Assembly (NCBI GenBank): GCA_028641055.1
Contig: CM054060.1
Location: forward strand, 205,306,445 to 205,370,444
Length of the DNA stretch: 64,000 bases
Direction of reading: 5' to 3'
From: Alopecurus myosuroides
Lineage: Eukaryota; Streptophyta; Magnoliopsida; Poales; Poaceae
A model generated the notes under the pieces. It was not told where the DNA came from. It saw only the letters and a list, made by a program, of their open reading frames with translations, and made no database searches. Positions 10,973-21,793 of the stretch are shown here, piece after piece. A program made the position numbers and the translations under genes. Position 1 is the stretch's first letter; the number at the start of each line of letters is the position of its first letter.

Positions 10973-12150
10973 CGACCTCCTCGACCCCGAGTGGCACGCC
11001 GCCAGTCCGGAATGTACCCACCGCTGCGCGTGCCTGGATTTCATCGTCAAAGGACGCCCAACAGATCCCTCCATACTATCTCTCCTCCGAGCCGGGGCGG
11101 CCTGACCTAGGTTGGTGGATACGAGTTGGCCAGCTGTTGGGAAAATCCAAGTGCGGCCATGGTCGTGTACAAGTGTGGTGGTGGACGGGCCGAACGGGGT
11201 CGGGCGCGTCGTCCTCATCCTCCGGATGTCCTCCATGGGTTACAAAAATTGTCACCACTAAGTTAGCCGAAGCGGTACAGACAATTCCATCGCCGTGATT
11301 CGCGTCCTCCCGTCCACTCACCTCCGGCCCGCAGGCCGTCTCCGCTCGCCCGCCCGCTCACTCTTGCCCACGCGGAACAAGACAACTCCTCGACCCCGAC
11401 CAAGCACCCATGCCTCCCAAGTTCGACCTCCTCGACCCTAAGTGGCACGCTACCACTCCGGAAGGTACCCACCATTGTGCGTGCTCGGATTTCACCCTCT
11501 ACGGACGCCCACCAGATCCCCTCCCTTCTATCTCTCCTCCTAGCCGGGGCGGCCCGAACTAGGTTGGTGGATAGGAGTTGGCTTGCTGTTGGGAAGAGCC
11601 AAGCGTGGCCATGATCGTGTACAACTGTTGTGGTGGAGTGGCCGAACGGGGTCGGGCGTGTCGTCCTCATCCTCTAGATGTCCTTTGTGCGTTACAGAAA
11701 TTGCCACCGCTTAGTTAGCCGAAGCGGTACGGACGATCCCATCGCGGTAATTTGTGTCCTCCTGTCTGCTCGCCTCCGGCCCACACGCCGTCTCTACTCG
11801 CCCGCACGCCCACTCTTGCCCATGCGGAACAAGACAAATCCTAGACCACGAGCAAGCACCCATGCCTCCCAAGCTCGACCTCCCCGATCCCGAGTGGCAT
11901 GCCGCCAGTCCGAAAGGTACCCACCGCTACGCGTGCTCAGATTTCACCGTCTACGGCGTCTACGGACGCCCACCATATCCCCTCCCTCCTATCTCTCATT
12001 CGAGCCATGGCGGGCCGCCCTAGGTTGGTGGATAGGAGTTGGCATGTTGTTGGGAAGAGCCAAGCGCGGCCACGGTCGTGTACAACCATGGTGGTGGAGG
12101 GGCCGAACGGTGTCGGTTGTGTCGTCCTCATCCTTCAGATGTCCTTCGTG
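10973..12150. repeat. Tandem repeat, period about 451 bp, roughly 2.6 units
   Basis: Unit starts CGACCTCCTCGACCC and near variants lie at 10973, 11424 and 11876, giving periods of 451 and 452 bp. The third unit diverges after about 12150. The units are GC-rich and differ at roughly one base in ten. Open frames exist on both strands but are not conserved between units, so I do not call a gene. They may derive from an old exon or promoter fragment amplified within the duplicated interval. Confidence 0.85.
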
Positions 12151-12589
12151 GGTTCGAGGGCCATCACGCAGGTTTGCCGCAGCTCTAAGTCGTCCACACT
12201 TGACTCGCCATTGACGTGCCTATATCCACCGCCCATGGCTCCTGTCGACCTAGGAGGAGGAAGAATGAAGGGAAGCGTGATACAAACACATTAGATGGAT
12301 GGTATTGATCACCGACATATGTGTTTAAATGAACATAAAGAGTTATGGGCAAGTAATTTTTTTCTGCTGTGAAAGATTAACTTGAAATAGTCTATGTCCG
12401 AATAAAATGTCTGTAATCGAACAAAAGAAAGAGAATAATCGATATAATGTTTTAACCGCTAGCCAGTCTCTTTTCCCGTGTCCCAAAAAACTATAGCTTT
12501 TGTTGCAGTTGCAGTTGCAGTTTGGTAGTGCAATGCCAATACTTATTCGAAAAAATAAGCCTGATCAACGAAATCTTAGGTTGTATTTG
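12151..12589. other. AT-rich spacer upstream of SDC
   Basis: No gene or clear repeat is seen. A GTTGCAGTTGCAGTTGCAGT run sits at about 12500-12520. Confidence 0.4.
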
Positions 12590-12621
12590 TAGAGACGTGC
12601 GTGCACGTGCAAGGCTACTAG
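12590..12621 (+). mobile_element. Possible Helitron 3' terminus (hairpin then CTAG)
   Basis: GTGCGTGCACG with short self-complementarity is followed after about 10 bases by CTACTAG and then T, the pattern of a Helitron 3' end (hairpin, CTRR, T flank). It abuts the second copy of the duplicated segment exactly. A matching 5' TC end was not identified, so this rests on the terminus alone. Confidence 0.35.
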
Positions 12622-12960
12622 TATAGGAGAAAAGATAGATTACACAAACCCTAAACTTGGGAGTCAAGTTGGGCTGACGTGGATCGGGCATGCACCACCG
12701 AAGTGGGCTGCGCCGGTCACGCGGCCCAAGTTTCCTAAAACCACCCATATGATGCCACTACGGCGCTACCCCTTTACGTGCCCTAATAGGAACTGGCCTA
12801 GATGAGGCCCACACGTAGGCTCCACGCATATCGCCGCCCCCGAGAGACGACAGCCTGTGCCCGCCTTGTCACTGTCTGTATCGAGTCCTCACCTACCGAC
12901 GTCCACCCGCCTATCGTTTCCTTGCGACCTCCCTCACCGACACCTGAGACCCACGTAATA
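12622..12960. repeat. Gene-proximal copy of the duplicated promoter segment
   Basis: This is the partner of 10629-10970, with a few small deletions (for example near 12738) and scattered substitutions. It ends about 95 bp before the SDC TATA box, so it probably contains part of the gene's upstream regulatory region. Confidence 0.85.
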
Positions 12961-13054
12961 TTCGGTCTCACCGATGACAACCTACCCCACCGCGTCCGAT
13001 CTGCGCGACTCGGGCTAGACCCGGCGAGACGGACCAGCTGCGAGTCGCGGCCAG

Positions 13055-13060
13055 TATAAG
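13055..13060 (+). promoter_or_regulatory. TATA box of the serine decarboxylase gene
   Basis: TATAAG lies in a GC-rich context 119 bp upstream of the start codon. Transcription would be expected to begin near 13085-13095, giving a leader of about 80-90 bp that includes TCTTGACCTCTTCTCGC. Confidence 0.65.
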
Positions 13061-13173
13061 TGCAGCCCCGCGGAGCCCTCCTAGCCCCCCTCTTGACCTC
13101 TTCTCGCATCCGGTCCTGTCCTGTCCTCCCCAAATCTTGGCCATCTCTGCCAAAAGTTCTCGTGGCCACGACG

Positions 13174-16100
13174 ATGGTGGGGAGCGTGGGCAACAGGACG
13201 GAGGATCTGAGTGCTGTCCCGGCGGTCTCCCTTGCCAACGGTAACGGGAAGGCGCTGCACCTGGAACGGGCCGAGGAGGCGGCTGTGGCGCTCCCGATGG
13301 AGATGGAGCCGGAGATGGTGGAGGGGAAGAGGGAGGTCGTGATGGGGAGAAATATGCACACCACGTGTTTCGCTGTGAAGGAGCCTGATGCGGACGACGA
13401 GGAGACTGGCGAGCGGGAGGCCACCATGGCCAGCGTCCTCGCGCTGTACCGCAGATCACTCGTCGAGCGCACCAAGCACCACCTCGGTACGCACCCACCC
13501 ACGCCCGCCTACTCATGACCCTTTTTCATTTTGTCCTTTTTGCTTCTCCGATTTGCCTCGTGATTGACCCGATGTCGTGATGTGCGCCTGGGGACGGTTC
13601 GTTGCCTGTGGCTGTCCTGATTGGGACGTCATTCATCTCTCATATACTGGAGTGTCTTTTTGTGTGCCTGTGAACCAAAAATGCTGCCGTCGCCCATTCC
13701 AGCTGAAACAGGGCGATGATTCACTGTGCGTGCGTATCATTTCAATTGTAAAATTAGAGCATGCTCCGTGTGGTTGTTCACTTGGCCTATCAGTTATCGC
13801 TCTCTCCTTTACATGTGTTACGCTGCGACTAAGGAATGGCTATTTGCTTCTGGTTAAAGGTCTCAACATTGTAAATCACTAGGTTCTTATTGGGTTGATA
13901 TAAAGATTAGACAAGTGCAGTATGCTCAACTGCCTTTTCCTCTTAGCGTGAAATTGACTCTTAAACTCTAATTTGGTTGCACATAATGTATTGGCTAAAT
14001 GACCCATGAGCGTTCACCTGCTCCTTCCAAGAAAAGTGGTAATGAGTAATTATACACCCGGAAGTCAGAGGCTCAAGCGGCTTACTTATTTACCGCACAC
14101 AATGGAACCTCTTTTTTATTTTCTTTAAAAGAACTTTTCTTTCGTACCAAGAACCAAATCGTGATCAACTAGTCACCATCTCATTCTCGTTTCCTCTACA
14201 ACAAAGGGCATGCCGATTTACTTTGGTTTAAAGGTTTCAGCGTAGGTATGTCATGTTGGATTGGTAACTATCAGATGCTTTTGACAGTAGTACTTCAAGT
14301 GCCACTGCACCAGTTATGATCTTTTCTCTTTCTGAAAAGTACCATCCACTGTGAAGTTAACTGAACTACAAAGGTTACACATTAGTTTCTTTCCAAAAGT
14401 TAATCATCAAAACCTAGTAAAACTGTGCATCGTCATACAAAGTGCTGTTCAACCATGAGTAAACCTTGCCTTAATGTTTTCCTCAAGGACTACAAATTCT
14501 CCAGTTCTTTCACTGTGCTTTGGGACCAAACATGTCGTGTTTTTTCCATAACACACATCTAAATGTGTATCATTGTGTATTATAAGAAGGCTAAGACGGT
14601 ACAAAGCTGAATTCTATGGTTCGACACAATTGTATTGCAGTGTTAGAGTTACAGTATATAGGTGGATCGTGTGAGCACATGCAGGGCCTACAGAGCTATG
14701 CTGTTAGATCCTAAAGACTAGGATTATTAGTTAGTGTAATGTTACATGTACAATGGTAATACAGTCACAATTAACCCCCCCACCCCCCCCCCCCCCCCTC
14801 CTGCAGTTTGGATTCCGTTGGGTTGGATACTCTCTCCAATTTTGTATACAAGGCCACAAACTCAAATTACAGATACCAAGATAAAAAATTGAACTGATTA
14901 ATGTCTAATTAAACCGCTGGCAACTAAGAGCATCCACAGTGTTGCCAAATCCAAATTTGCCACATAGATTTATTTGGCATTAGGGTTAAACTTGCTATGC
15001 TATCTACAATGTGTCAAACCCAATGTCAAATGCCAAATTTCCTTATTGTGTGGCCCACCATGTATAAAGTAATAATAAACTATTTTGGGCTGCACACTGT
15101 CTCTCTAGTCTCACCCCTCCATCCAACTATTTTATTCACTTAAAAGAATTTGGCATTGGATCTTCTAGTTGCTCCTACGCCAAATTATTTGGCTTTGGCA
15201 CCAAGATTTGGCACCTCTACAATGTAGGGAACCGATGCCAAAAGCCAAATAGGGTATTTGGCACCCAAATTTGGCACACACTGTGGATGCCCTAATGTTG
15301 CAAGCCAGCCTCTTTGCGCTGCACACTCCTTGTTTGGTGGGTTAATAATTGTGTTTGCTTTTATCCACCAATGCACCACACGGCTGAATGCATTGCATGC
15401 AAGGTAGGTTTGGGGCAATTAATGTCAATCGGTTGCTATTATCTACAAGAGGAAAAAGTCATTACTTTTGCCTCGATTAGTGTTTGTGGCCTTGTACGTA
15501 TGCAAAATGTAAATTTTATAGTGGCCTTGTATAAAAAAACGGAGGGAGAACGTTGTTATGACTTATTTTTCTGTGTAAAAACAATTGCATCATCTGGAGT
15601 GCAAACAAATCGTTCTATTGAAACAGTGGAAGCATAGACATAAATCTCACGCCATCCTTTTCTTCTAATGAAGGTTACCCATACAATTTGGATTTCGATT
15701 ATGGTGCACTTGCCCAGCTGCAGCACTTCTCCATCAACAACCTTGGTGACCCCTTCATCGAGAGCAACTATGGTGTCCATTCCAGACAGTTTGAGGTGGG
15801 AGTATTGGATTGGTTTGCTCGTCTCTGGGAATTAGAGAGGGATGAGTACTGGGGATACATTACAAACTGTGGAACAGAAGGAAACCTGCATGGTATTCTT
15901 GTCGGGTTAGTAGTTAAAAAGACCCTGTTCTATTGATCTATTATATACCACAGTTATTGTGAAGTATTGTTTCTGTACTAAAACTTCTTTGCAAACTGTT
16001 TTACAGGAGAGAGGTATTCCCTGATGGAATCCTGTATGCCTCTCGTGAGTCTCATTATTCAGTATTCAAAGCAGCAAGAATGTACAGGATGGAATGTGTC

Positions 16101-17086
16101 AAGGTGGACACCCATATTTCTGGAGAAATAGATTGTTCTGATTTTGAGAGAAAGCTGATTCAAAACAAAGATAAACCTGCCATTGTAAATGTCAACATTG
16201 GTGAGCATGTTAGTTCCTCTATCTTTCAGATCATTCGTCCTTGTGTTGCGTGTGCTGCTTTGTAAACATACTTGACCTGCAGGAACAACTGTGAAGGGAG
16301 CAGTTGATGATCTTGACCTGGTTATTAAAACCCTTGAACAAATCGGTTTTCAAGGCCGGTTCTATATTCATTGTGATGGCGCTCTTTTTGGACTGATGAT
16401 ACCCTTTGTTAAGAAGGTAACTGTCACATCGCTGCTTGTTCACGTCGATGCCATATAAGTTCCATAATTATCTTGATAGTTCGTTCTCCTGACACCCATG
16501 GATATCTGTTCGCTAGGCAGCTAAAGTGACATTTAAGAAGCCTATTGGGAGTGTCAGTGTCTCCGGACACAAGTTTGTTGGATGCCCCATGCCATGTGGA
16601 GTTCAGATAACACGATTGGAGCACATAAATGCCCTCTCTAGCAATGTGGAATATCTTGCATCAAGGGACGCAACGATCATGGGAAGCAGGAATGGCCATG
16701 CTCCCATCTTCCTCTGGTACACCCTAAACAGGAAAGGCTATAGAGGCTTTCAGAAGGAGGTCCAGAAGTGCCTGAGAAACGCACACTATCTGAAAGACCG
16801 CCTCAACGCAGCAGGAATTGGAGCCATGCTTAACGAGCTCAGTAGCACAGTAGTGTTTGAAAGACCAAAGGATGAAGAGTTTGTCCGAAGGTGGCAGCTC
16901 GCGTGCGAGGGAAACATAGCTCATGTCGTGGTGATGCCCAGTGTCAACATTGATAAGCTGGACTACTTCCTGGGCGAGCTGGTGGAGAAGCGGGCGATCT
17001 GGTACAAGGATGGGATTTGTCAGCCTCCTTGCATTGCCAGAGACGTAGGCCAGGAGAGCTGCTTCTGTAGCCTTCACAGGAAGTGA
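13174..17086 (+). CDS. SDC1: Serine decarboxylase (PLP-dependent), five exons, 480 residues
   Basis: Coding exons are 13174-13486, 15674-15905, 16007-16200, 16283-16416 and 16517-17086. All introns are GT-AG and the phases join without a break (1443 nt including stop). The product closely resembles grass serine decarboxylase, a group II PLP enzyme annotated in older databases as histidine decarboxylase, which converts serine to ethanolamine for choline and phosphatidylethanolamine synthesis, probably in the cytosol. Visible family features are [10 protein letters not shown] and [17 protein letters not shown] in exon 1, [13 protein letters not shown] in exon 2, [11 protein letters not shown] (His198, expected to stack on PLP) in exon 3, HCDGALFG (Asp278) in exon 4, and [12 protein letters not shown] with the Schiff-base Lys310 in exon 5. 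Length matches the family. The N-terminal 50 residues are variable, as is usual. The ATG at 13174 was chosen because it starts MVGSVGN and follows the TATA box at the right distance. No inactivating change is seen, so it is probably functional. Confidence 0.93.
14777..14803. repeat. Homopolymeric C tract in SDC intron 1
   Basis: A run of about 24 C residues, interrupted by one A, lies in intron 1. The complementary G tract could form a quadruplex. Length in the assembly may be unreliable. Confidence 0.7.
14928..15292. mobile_element. Tourist-like (PIF/Harbinger) MITE in SDC intron 1
   Basis: A 365 bp AT-rich element has terminal inverted repeats GAGCATCCACAGTGT and, at the other end, the complement of GGGCATCCACAGTGT (one mismatch). 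It is flanked by TAA at 14925-14927 and 15293-15295, the 3 bp target duplication expected of this superfamily. Sub-terminal TTTGGCA/TGCCAAA repeats make most of the element foldable. It encodes nothing. Confidence 0.85.
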
Positions 17087-17150
17087 GCTTACTCAAAGGA
17101 GCTTCATTAGCCTTCGCAAGAAGTGAGCTTACTACAAAGGAGCTTCAGTC
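17067..17150 (+). repeat. Imperfect tandem duplication across the SDC stop codon
   Basis: About 41 bp beginning TAGCCTTCACAGGAAGTGAG is repeated at once as TAGCCTTCGCAAGAAGTGAG, each followed by GCTTACT and CAAAGGAGCTTCA. The stop TGA (17084-17086) lies in the first copy, so the second falls in the 3' UTR and does not change the protein. Confidence 0.8.
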
Positions 17151-18185
17151 GTGAGCTGAGTTAGTGTATGCAATAATCCTTATGCAATGTAGCTTATTTG
17201 TTGAGCAACGAAACTAATTTCTTTGGCACGCTTCACCATGCTGTCTTCTAGTCGTTCTTGCATGCCGTGGCTAATGTGATCTGTGCTTGGGTATTTTGTT
17301 TTGGTCATAACACGTTATCAGCAATTGATATGGAGTGGCTGATCTTCTCGTTGAGCATGTGGATAGTGGATGGTAGATAACCTGTGTCGTGGTGTGAACT
17401 CCGGCTAATCAGTGTTGCCAATGCAACGACTTTCAACCATTAGATATTCGCAGCAGTGTTGCCAATGCAACGACTTTCAACCATTAGATATTCGCAGCTT
17501 TGCACTTGCGCATGTAGCCGCTGCATGTCGACTAGTCATGTATCTTCTAATTCCCAATGAAACAATAGATAACGCTACAAAACAAACCACCATATCGGTA
17601 TGAATTGGTGGGGATAAATTCAGATGAATGCTTCTAGCAATACAGGCCTATATGACCGATGAACGTCTAACTTCGAAGAACTATATTTGGAAACTAGCAG
17701 AAATAACTTTCAGACTTGTTTTGGTCACCACACCGGATTTGTTTTGGTCACCGCGCCTTGTACGAATCGAACCGGTACATTGGTTGGATCCACTGGAAAT
17801 CTCTTGGAGTTTCCTTTTCAACAAGTGTTTATTTGCATTATTTGGAGTTTAGACGAAGAATTCAGGGTTGTTTCAAATTTGGTACTCCAACTGAATTTCT
17901 TTCTCTTTATGGCTCCACTTCCTCCCTTGCTTCCCAAACGCTTGCCATCGTCGCCAATGTGTGCTCCGTCCCTCCTCCAATGCTTGTGTTGTCAATAAAC
18001 CTGATCATACATGCATTGATTTAGCTAATAAAATTCTCATTAGCACAAACGTCATATTCAACTAAGAGTGAGTCTACCTATTGCTCAAGTAACTTTGCAC
18101 GAGCTTTTGTCATTGGCCCAATCGTCATTTTATTGGGCTTGTCTTGTGCAGCAACATCTTCTAATAAAAATATGGTAAAGGACTA
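17151..18185. other. 3' flank of SDC, no gene seen
   Basis: Apart from two short tandem duplications, nothing is recognised. One is the 44 bp repeat at 17410-17497; the other is a 20 bp repeat of GTTTTGGTCACC near 17717-17752. Small ORFs here have no family resemblance. Confidence 0.5.
17410..17497. repeat. Perfect 44 bp tandem duplication
   Basis: Units 17410-17453 and 17454-17497 both begin CAGTGTTGCCAATGCAACGA and are identical by eye, so the duplication is recent. Confidence 0.9.
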
Positions 18186-18189
18186 GGGA

Positions 18190-19230
18190 TGTCCTCATCA
18201 CCCTCCCCCCCTCCTGAAAAGGCATTGACCTCGATGCGTCAAGGTCGTCTCCAGTATATGGCATCAAATAATCAATATTGAAAGAATTACTAACGCCAAA
18301 TTATTCAGCTGGAAGATCAATCTTGTATGAATTATCATTAACTTTTGCAAGTACTTTATAGGGCCCAACACCTCGCGGCATCAACTTGGACTAGCGCGGA
18401 TTGGAGAACCTATCCTCATGGAAGTGCACCCACACTATGTCACCCGGCTAGAACAACATATCCTTGCACTTCTTGTTAACAAGATTAGATGTATACTTTC
18501 CCTTCTTCTCAATTGTTTCCTTCGTCTTCTCAAAATTTGCACGCTTCGATGCCTCCATGGTTACCCTTTCTTGCGTTGGGAGCGGTAGCAAATTAAGTGG
18601 TGTAATGGGTTTAAAATCATAGATCACCTCAAACGGACCTAGCTGTGTGGTTGAGTGCACCGGCCTGTTATATGAAAACTCCACATGTGGCAAACAATCA
18701 TCCCACTTACGCAGATTTTTCTTGATCATGGCTCGCAACAACATGGAGAGTGTGCGATTAACCACCTCCGTTTGACCATCAGTTTGGGGACGACAAGTAG
18801 TACTAAACAACAGCTTCGTTTCCAGCTTGCCCCAAAGTGTCTTCCAAAATTAGCTCGTGAACTATACATCACATCACAGTAAAAAAAACAATTGTCTTTG
18901 GTACTCCATGTAAGCGCATGATGTCACTGAAAAACAGATTATCAATATGCGACGCATCGTCGCTCTAGTGGCAGACAATAAAATGAGACATCTTTGAAAA
19001 TCGGTCCACTATCAAAAAAATAGAATCATGTTCTCTCCTGGTTCTAGGCAATCCTAACACAAAATCCATGCTTATATGTTCTATGGAGAAGTAGGTGTTG
19101 ATAGAGGAGTATACAAACCTTGAGGCTTCAACTTGGACTTTGCGTTGTTGCAAGTGACACAATGCTTAACAAACCTGTCCACATTGTCGTGGTATAGATC
19201 ACGGCAGCACCAAAAGTGTTCCTAATGATG
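18190..19230 (-). pseudogene. Decayed Ty3/gypsy integrase fragment
   Basis: The minus strand from 19162 encodes the end of the integrase zinc region and start of the core ([33 protein letters not shown]). After a damaged middle, 18810-18448 encodes CRPQTDGQTEVVNRTLS with the last catalytic Glu region and the linker. A further scrap at about 18390-18190 resembles the post-integrase part (LMPRGVGPYKVLAKVNDNSYKIDLP) with an in-frame stop. Several frame breaks and stops make it non-functional. No LTRs or other pol parts are seen, so this is a relic. It looks chromovirus-like, but the clade is uncertain. Confidence 0.8.
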
Positions 19231-20455
19231 TTTAAAGAGAGGTCAGACTAGCGAATGGTGGCTTTGGCGTGAGATTGGGTAGCAAGCGTGTAGACACAGG
19301 AAGTACCCAGGTTCAGGGCCCTCACGTTGAGGTAAAAACCCTACTTCTGCTTGTCTCTCTTTTCTCTCTGTGCACAGGTTTACAAGATTGCTCCTCGAGC
19401 TGTTCGTGGGTGGGCAAAATGTGTAGAAGGGTCGATCCCCTCTATCGCTGGCTGGGCCAGCCCCTATATACTGTCGGACTGGCCAGCTTATAGGATAAGC
19501 ACTCCTCGTCCTTGCTTCCTACGAACCCGGATGGGGCCGTACTCGGTGCCGTACCGCTGCTGGTCTGAGTCCATCCCTGCGTACCCGGCAGCCTCTCCCG
19601 GCTGCCCTGGCGCCCATGCGCCCGTACTCAGGTCGTACACCGAGTACCCCGAGCCCATGCGGTGGGTACCATTTGGAGTAGGCAGGTACCGGCTATTTTG
19701 AATAGATGTATCGCCGGCCGTACGCGGGTACGACCGAGCCCATGCCAGAGTATCCTGAGTAGCCGGGGAGTAGGTGTACCGTGCCACGTAGGGAGGCACT
19801 GTGGCTTGCGCGAGCCTAGGGAGTTGGCGTGCCTCACCATACCTCCCCCATACCGGTTGACTTGCAGGTCAGCTAGATTGTACTGCCAACCGGATAGCCA
19901 ACCGGTTGCTACCTTCGGCCGGCTGGGCAGCCGGTAGATGAGCGGTAATCCCCATCCGGCTGGTGGATGGGGTTGGTCAATATGCCCACGTGCGCCTAGC
20001 CTTGTGTGGGTACGGAACGCGGGTATCAGGTCTCTTCTTTCCGCTTGCTCGAGGAACCCGGAGATCATCCCCCGACACTAGCCCCCGAACAGGTGGGAGT
20101 TAAGGAGCCGATGCGTCGGGTGCGAGGCTTCCGTATGTTCCCCTGCTTTTGCCGGCTCCTCCAGCCGGCTGGTTATGCGATGCGACGGCGTCTCCGTGGG
20201 GCCGGCTGGTGGTGACATCATGATCCGCCCGGGTGACGTTGCCGATGACGCGAACGGTCGTCTGGGCCTACGACCGCAATCAAGTCGATGTCGTCGCTTC
20301 GTTTCTCGCACTAGGATCTTCTGTGGCCTGGAAAGCCGTTTCAGATCTTTTATGGCGCACTACCCCACGACCCCTCGTTTCTCGCGCCACGTGGGGGGGG
20401 GGGATCGTGGGGAGCGGTTCCGCCACGCGCCGCGCATCCAACGTCCCCTGGCCGC
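19231..20455 (+). other. Upstream region of the Transposase_28 element, LTR-like
   Basis: GC-rich and non-coding. It includes ACCCAGGTTCAGGGCCCTCA near 19307 and CTAGCCCCCGAAC near 20079, both phrases I associate with grass LTR leaders, and many CCGG-rich words. No paired LTR is visible because the element is split by later insertions and its far end is out of view, so boundaries are unknown. Confidence 0.35.
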
Positions 20456-20461
20456 TATAAG
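20456..20461 (+). promoter_or_regulatory. TATA box upstream of the Transposase_28 gene
   Basis: TATAAG lies 199 bp before the ATG at 20655, followed by a pyrimidine-rich leader. Confidence 0.45.
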
Positions 20462-20654
20462 TAGGGACGGAGGGCCCTCCCATAGTCCTCTCCGCCATTC
20501 TCATCGCACGAGCGTCCCTTGCCTCTTCTTCTTCTCGAGCCCTCTCCACTGTCCACGCCACCGACCGTGACAAGTGAGAGGACTTCACTGCTCGCCACAC
20601 CGCCACCGCGAGCCCTCCTTCAACTGCTTCCGCACCCTCCCCCGTCGGAGGACC

Positions 20655-21793
20655 ATGGTTGGCTCGAGGAGGGCCCTGGCCGCCGACTACGCGCCAAAGA
20701 AGGGCGCCTGGGCGGGCTCCTGCGTGACGCCGGAGGGTCTGCGCTACTACCGAGGCATGTGCTTCTTTGGCCCAACCTCGACAGTGGCCGTGACCGGCCG
20801 CATCCGCTCCTCGGACACCGAGCTCGACGAGGGGCTGCGGACGGTGCTGCTGGTTCCGCCGGAGTTCGAGGTCGCACCGCTAGCCGCAACCAGACAAACG
20901 TGTCTTCTTCCTCTCCCACCTGGACCGCGGCCTCGTGCCCCGGGTGGGTTTTTTCATCACCTCCTTCCTCACCTATTTCGGGCTCCAGATCCACCATCTA
21001 GGGCCGAATGCGATGACTTATCTGGCTTACTTTGTAAGCCTGTGCGAGAACTACCCGAGTGTCTGGCCCAACCTCGATCTTTTCGTACGGATGTTCTTCC
21101 TCAAAGGAGGGACATAGGTGGCGCAAGGATCGTTGGTGAAGTGCGGATGCGCCATCATCATGGCCCTGGCAAGGCACCCATCTGCCCCGGCTGGTCCTAG
21201 TGGAGTCGGCGCGGATGTGGCAGCAGACGTACTGCTACGTTGAGGACCTGCTGGGCGGCGACCAGATCGGTCTCAGCCCCTTCGTCAACCGGCTGCCCGG
21301 TTCCCAGAACAACTGGACAGATCGGACCCGGGGCAATTCGAGGGAATGCGACGACATGATCGACCGGGTCCGGGAACTGGTCAAGAATAGCCTGACCAGC
21401 TAGGATCTGATGCTGGCATGGATGGTGCCTTGGCTGATGCCACTCCGCCACCGATCGCACAAGATGTGCTTCATCTCCGGGGTGAATGACCCCAACCGGC
21501 TGGCCTAGACGGACACCGACTAGGCGTCGTTGAAGAGCCAGATGCACGCTCTGGCGCCCAAGGAGGTGGTGATGGAGCTCTAGCAGTTCAGACTGCCGCC
21601 ATACAATCGCCAACACCGCCCTCCTCAGGTAAACGCCTTCTCCGTTCCCGTTGGTTTTCTTGCGTGTCTTCTTTCGACTAGTTCTTGACGTCCCGCGGTT
21701 GATGTAGCTCTTCGAGACCAAGGCGGTGGAGGATGGGCCCAATGGCCCGGAATTTCTCGCAGACCGGCCCCCGCTTCCGCCTCCGGCTGTAGG
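20655..21793 (+). pseudogene. Transposase_28 (putative gypsy-type transposon) gene, 5' part, broken
   Basis: From ATG 20655 the frame reads MVGSRRALAADYAPKKGAW and stays open to about 20890, then a frame shift moves it. The next register carries the family block VGFFITSFLTYFGLQ, PNAMTYLAYFVSLCE and WPNLDLFVRMFFLKGG typical of PF04195. Later registers carry WQQTYCYVED and LRHRSHKMCFISG. In-frame stops occur near 21115 and 21402 and several times after. A donor at 21629 (CAG then GTAAAC) and an acceptor at 21707 suggest exon 2 starts at 21708 and runs into the copia insertion at 21794. PF04195 proteins occur as the first ORF of grass retroelements; their role is not established. It is a decayed host for the nested insertions and continues at 54656. 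Confidence 0.75.
21789..21793. repeat. Target-site duplication GTAGG, left copy (copia element)
   Basis: The same five bases follow the other LTR at 54651-54655, which pairs the two LTRs across 32.9 kb. Confidence 0.9.

Noticed and set aside
11678..12214. ORF of 178 codons across the tandem repeat
   Set aside because: The frame is not conserved between the 451 bp units, composition is that of GC-rich non-coding DNA, and no domain is recognised.
13060..13173. N-terminal extension of SDC starting at 13060
   Set aside because: It would start with GTG, within a few bases of the TATA box, and adds residues not seen in the family.
17281..17330. ACACGTTATCAGCA at 17310 as a second primer binding site matching 10470-10488
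   Set aside because: Only 14 bases are shared and no LTR end adjoins it, so a chance match is likely.
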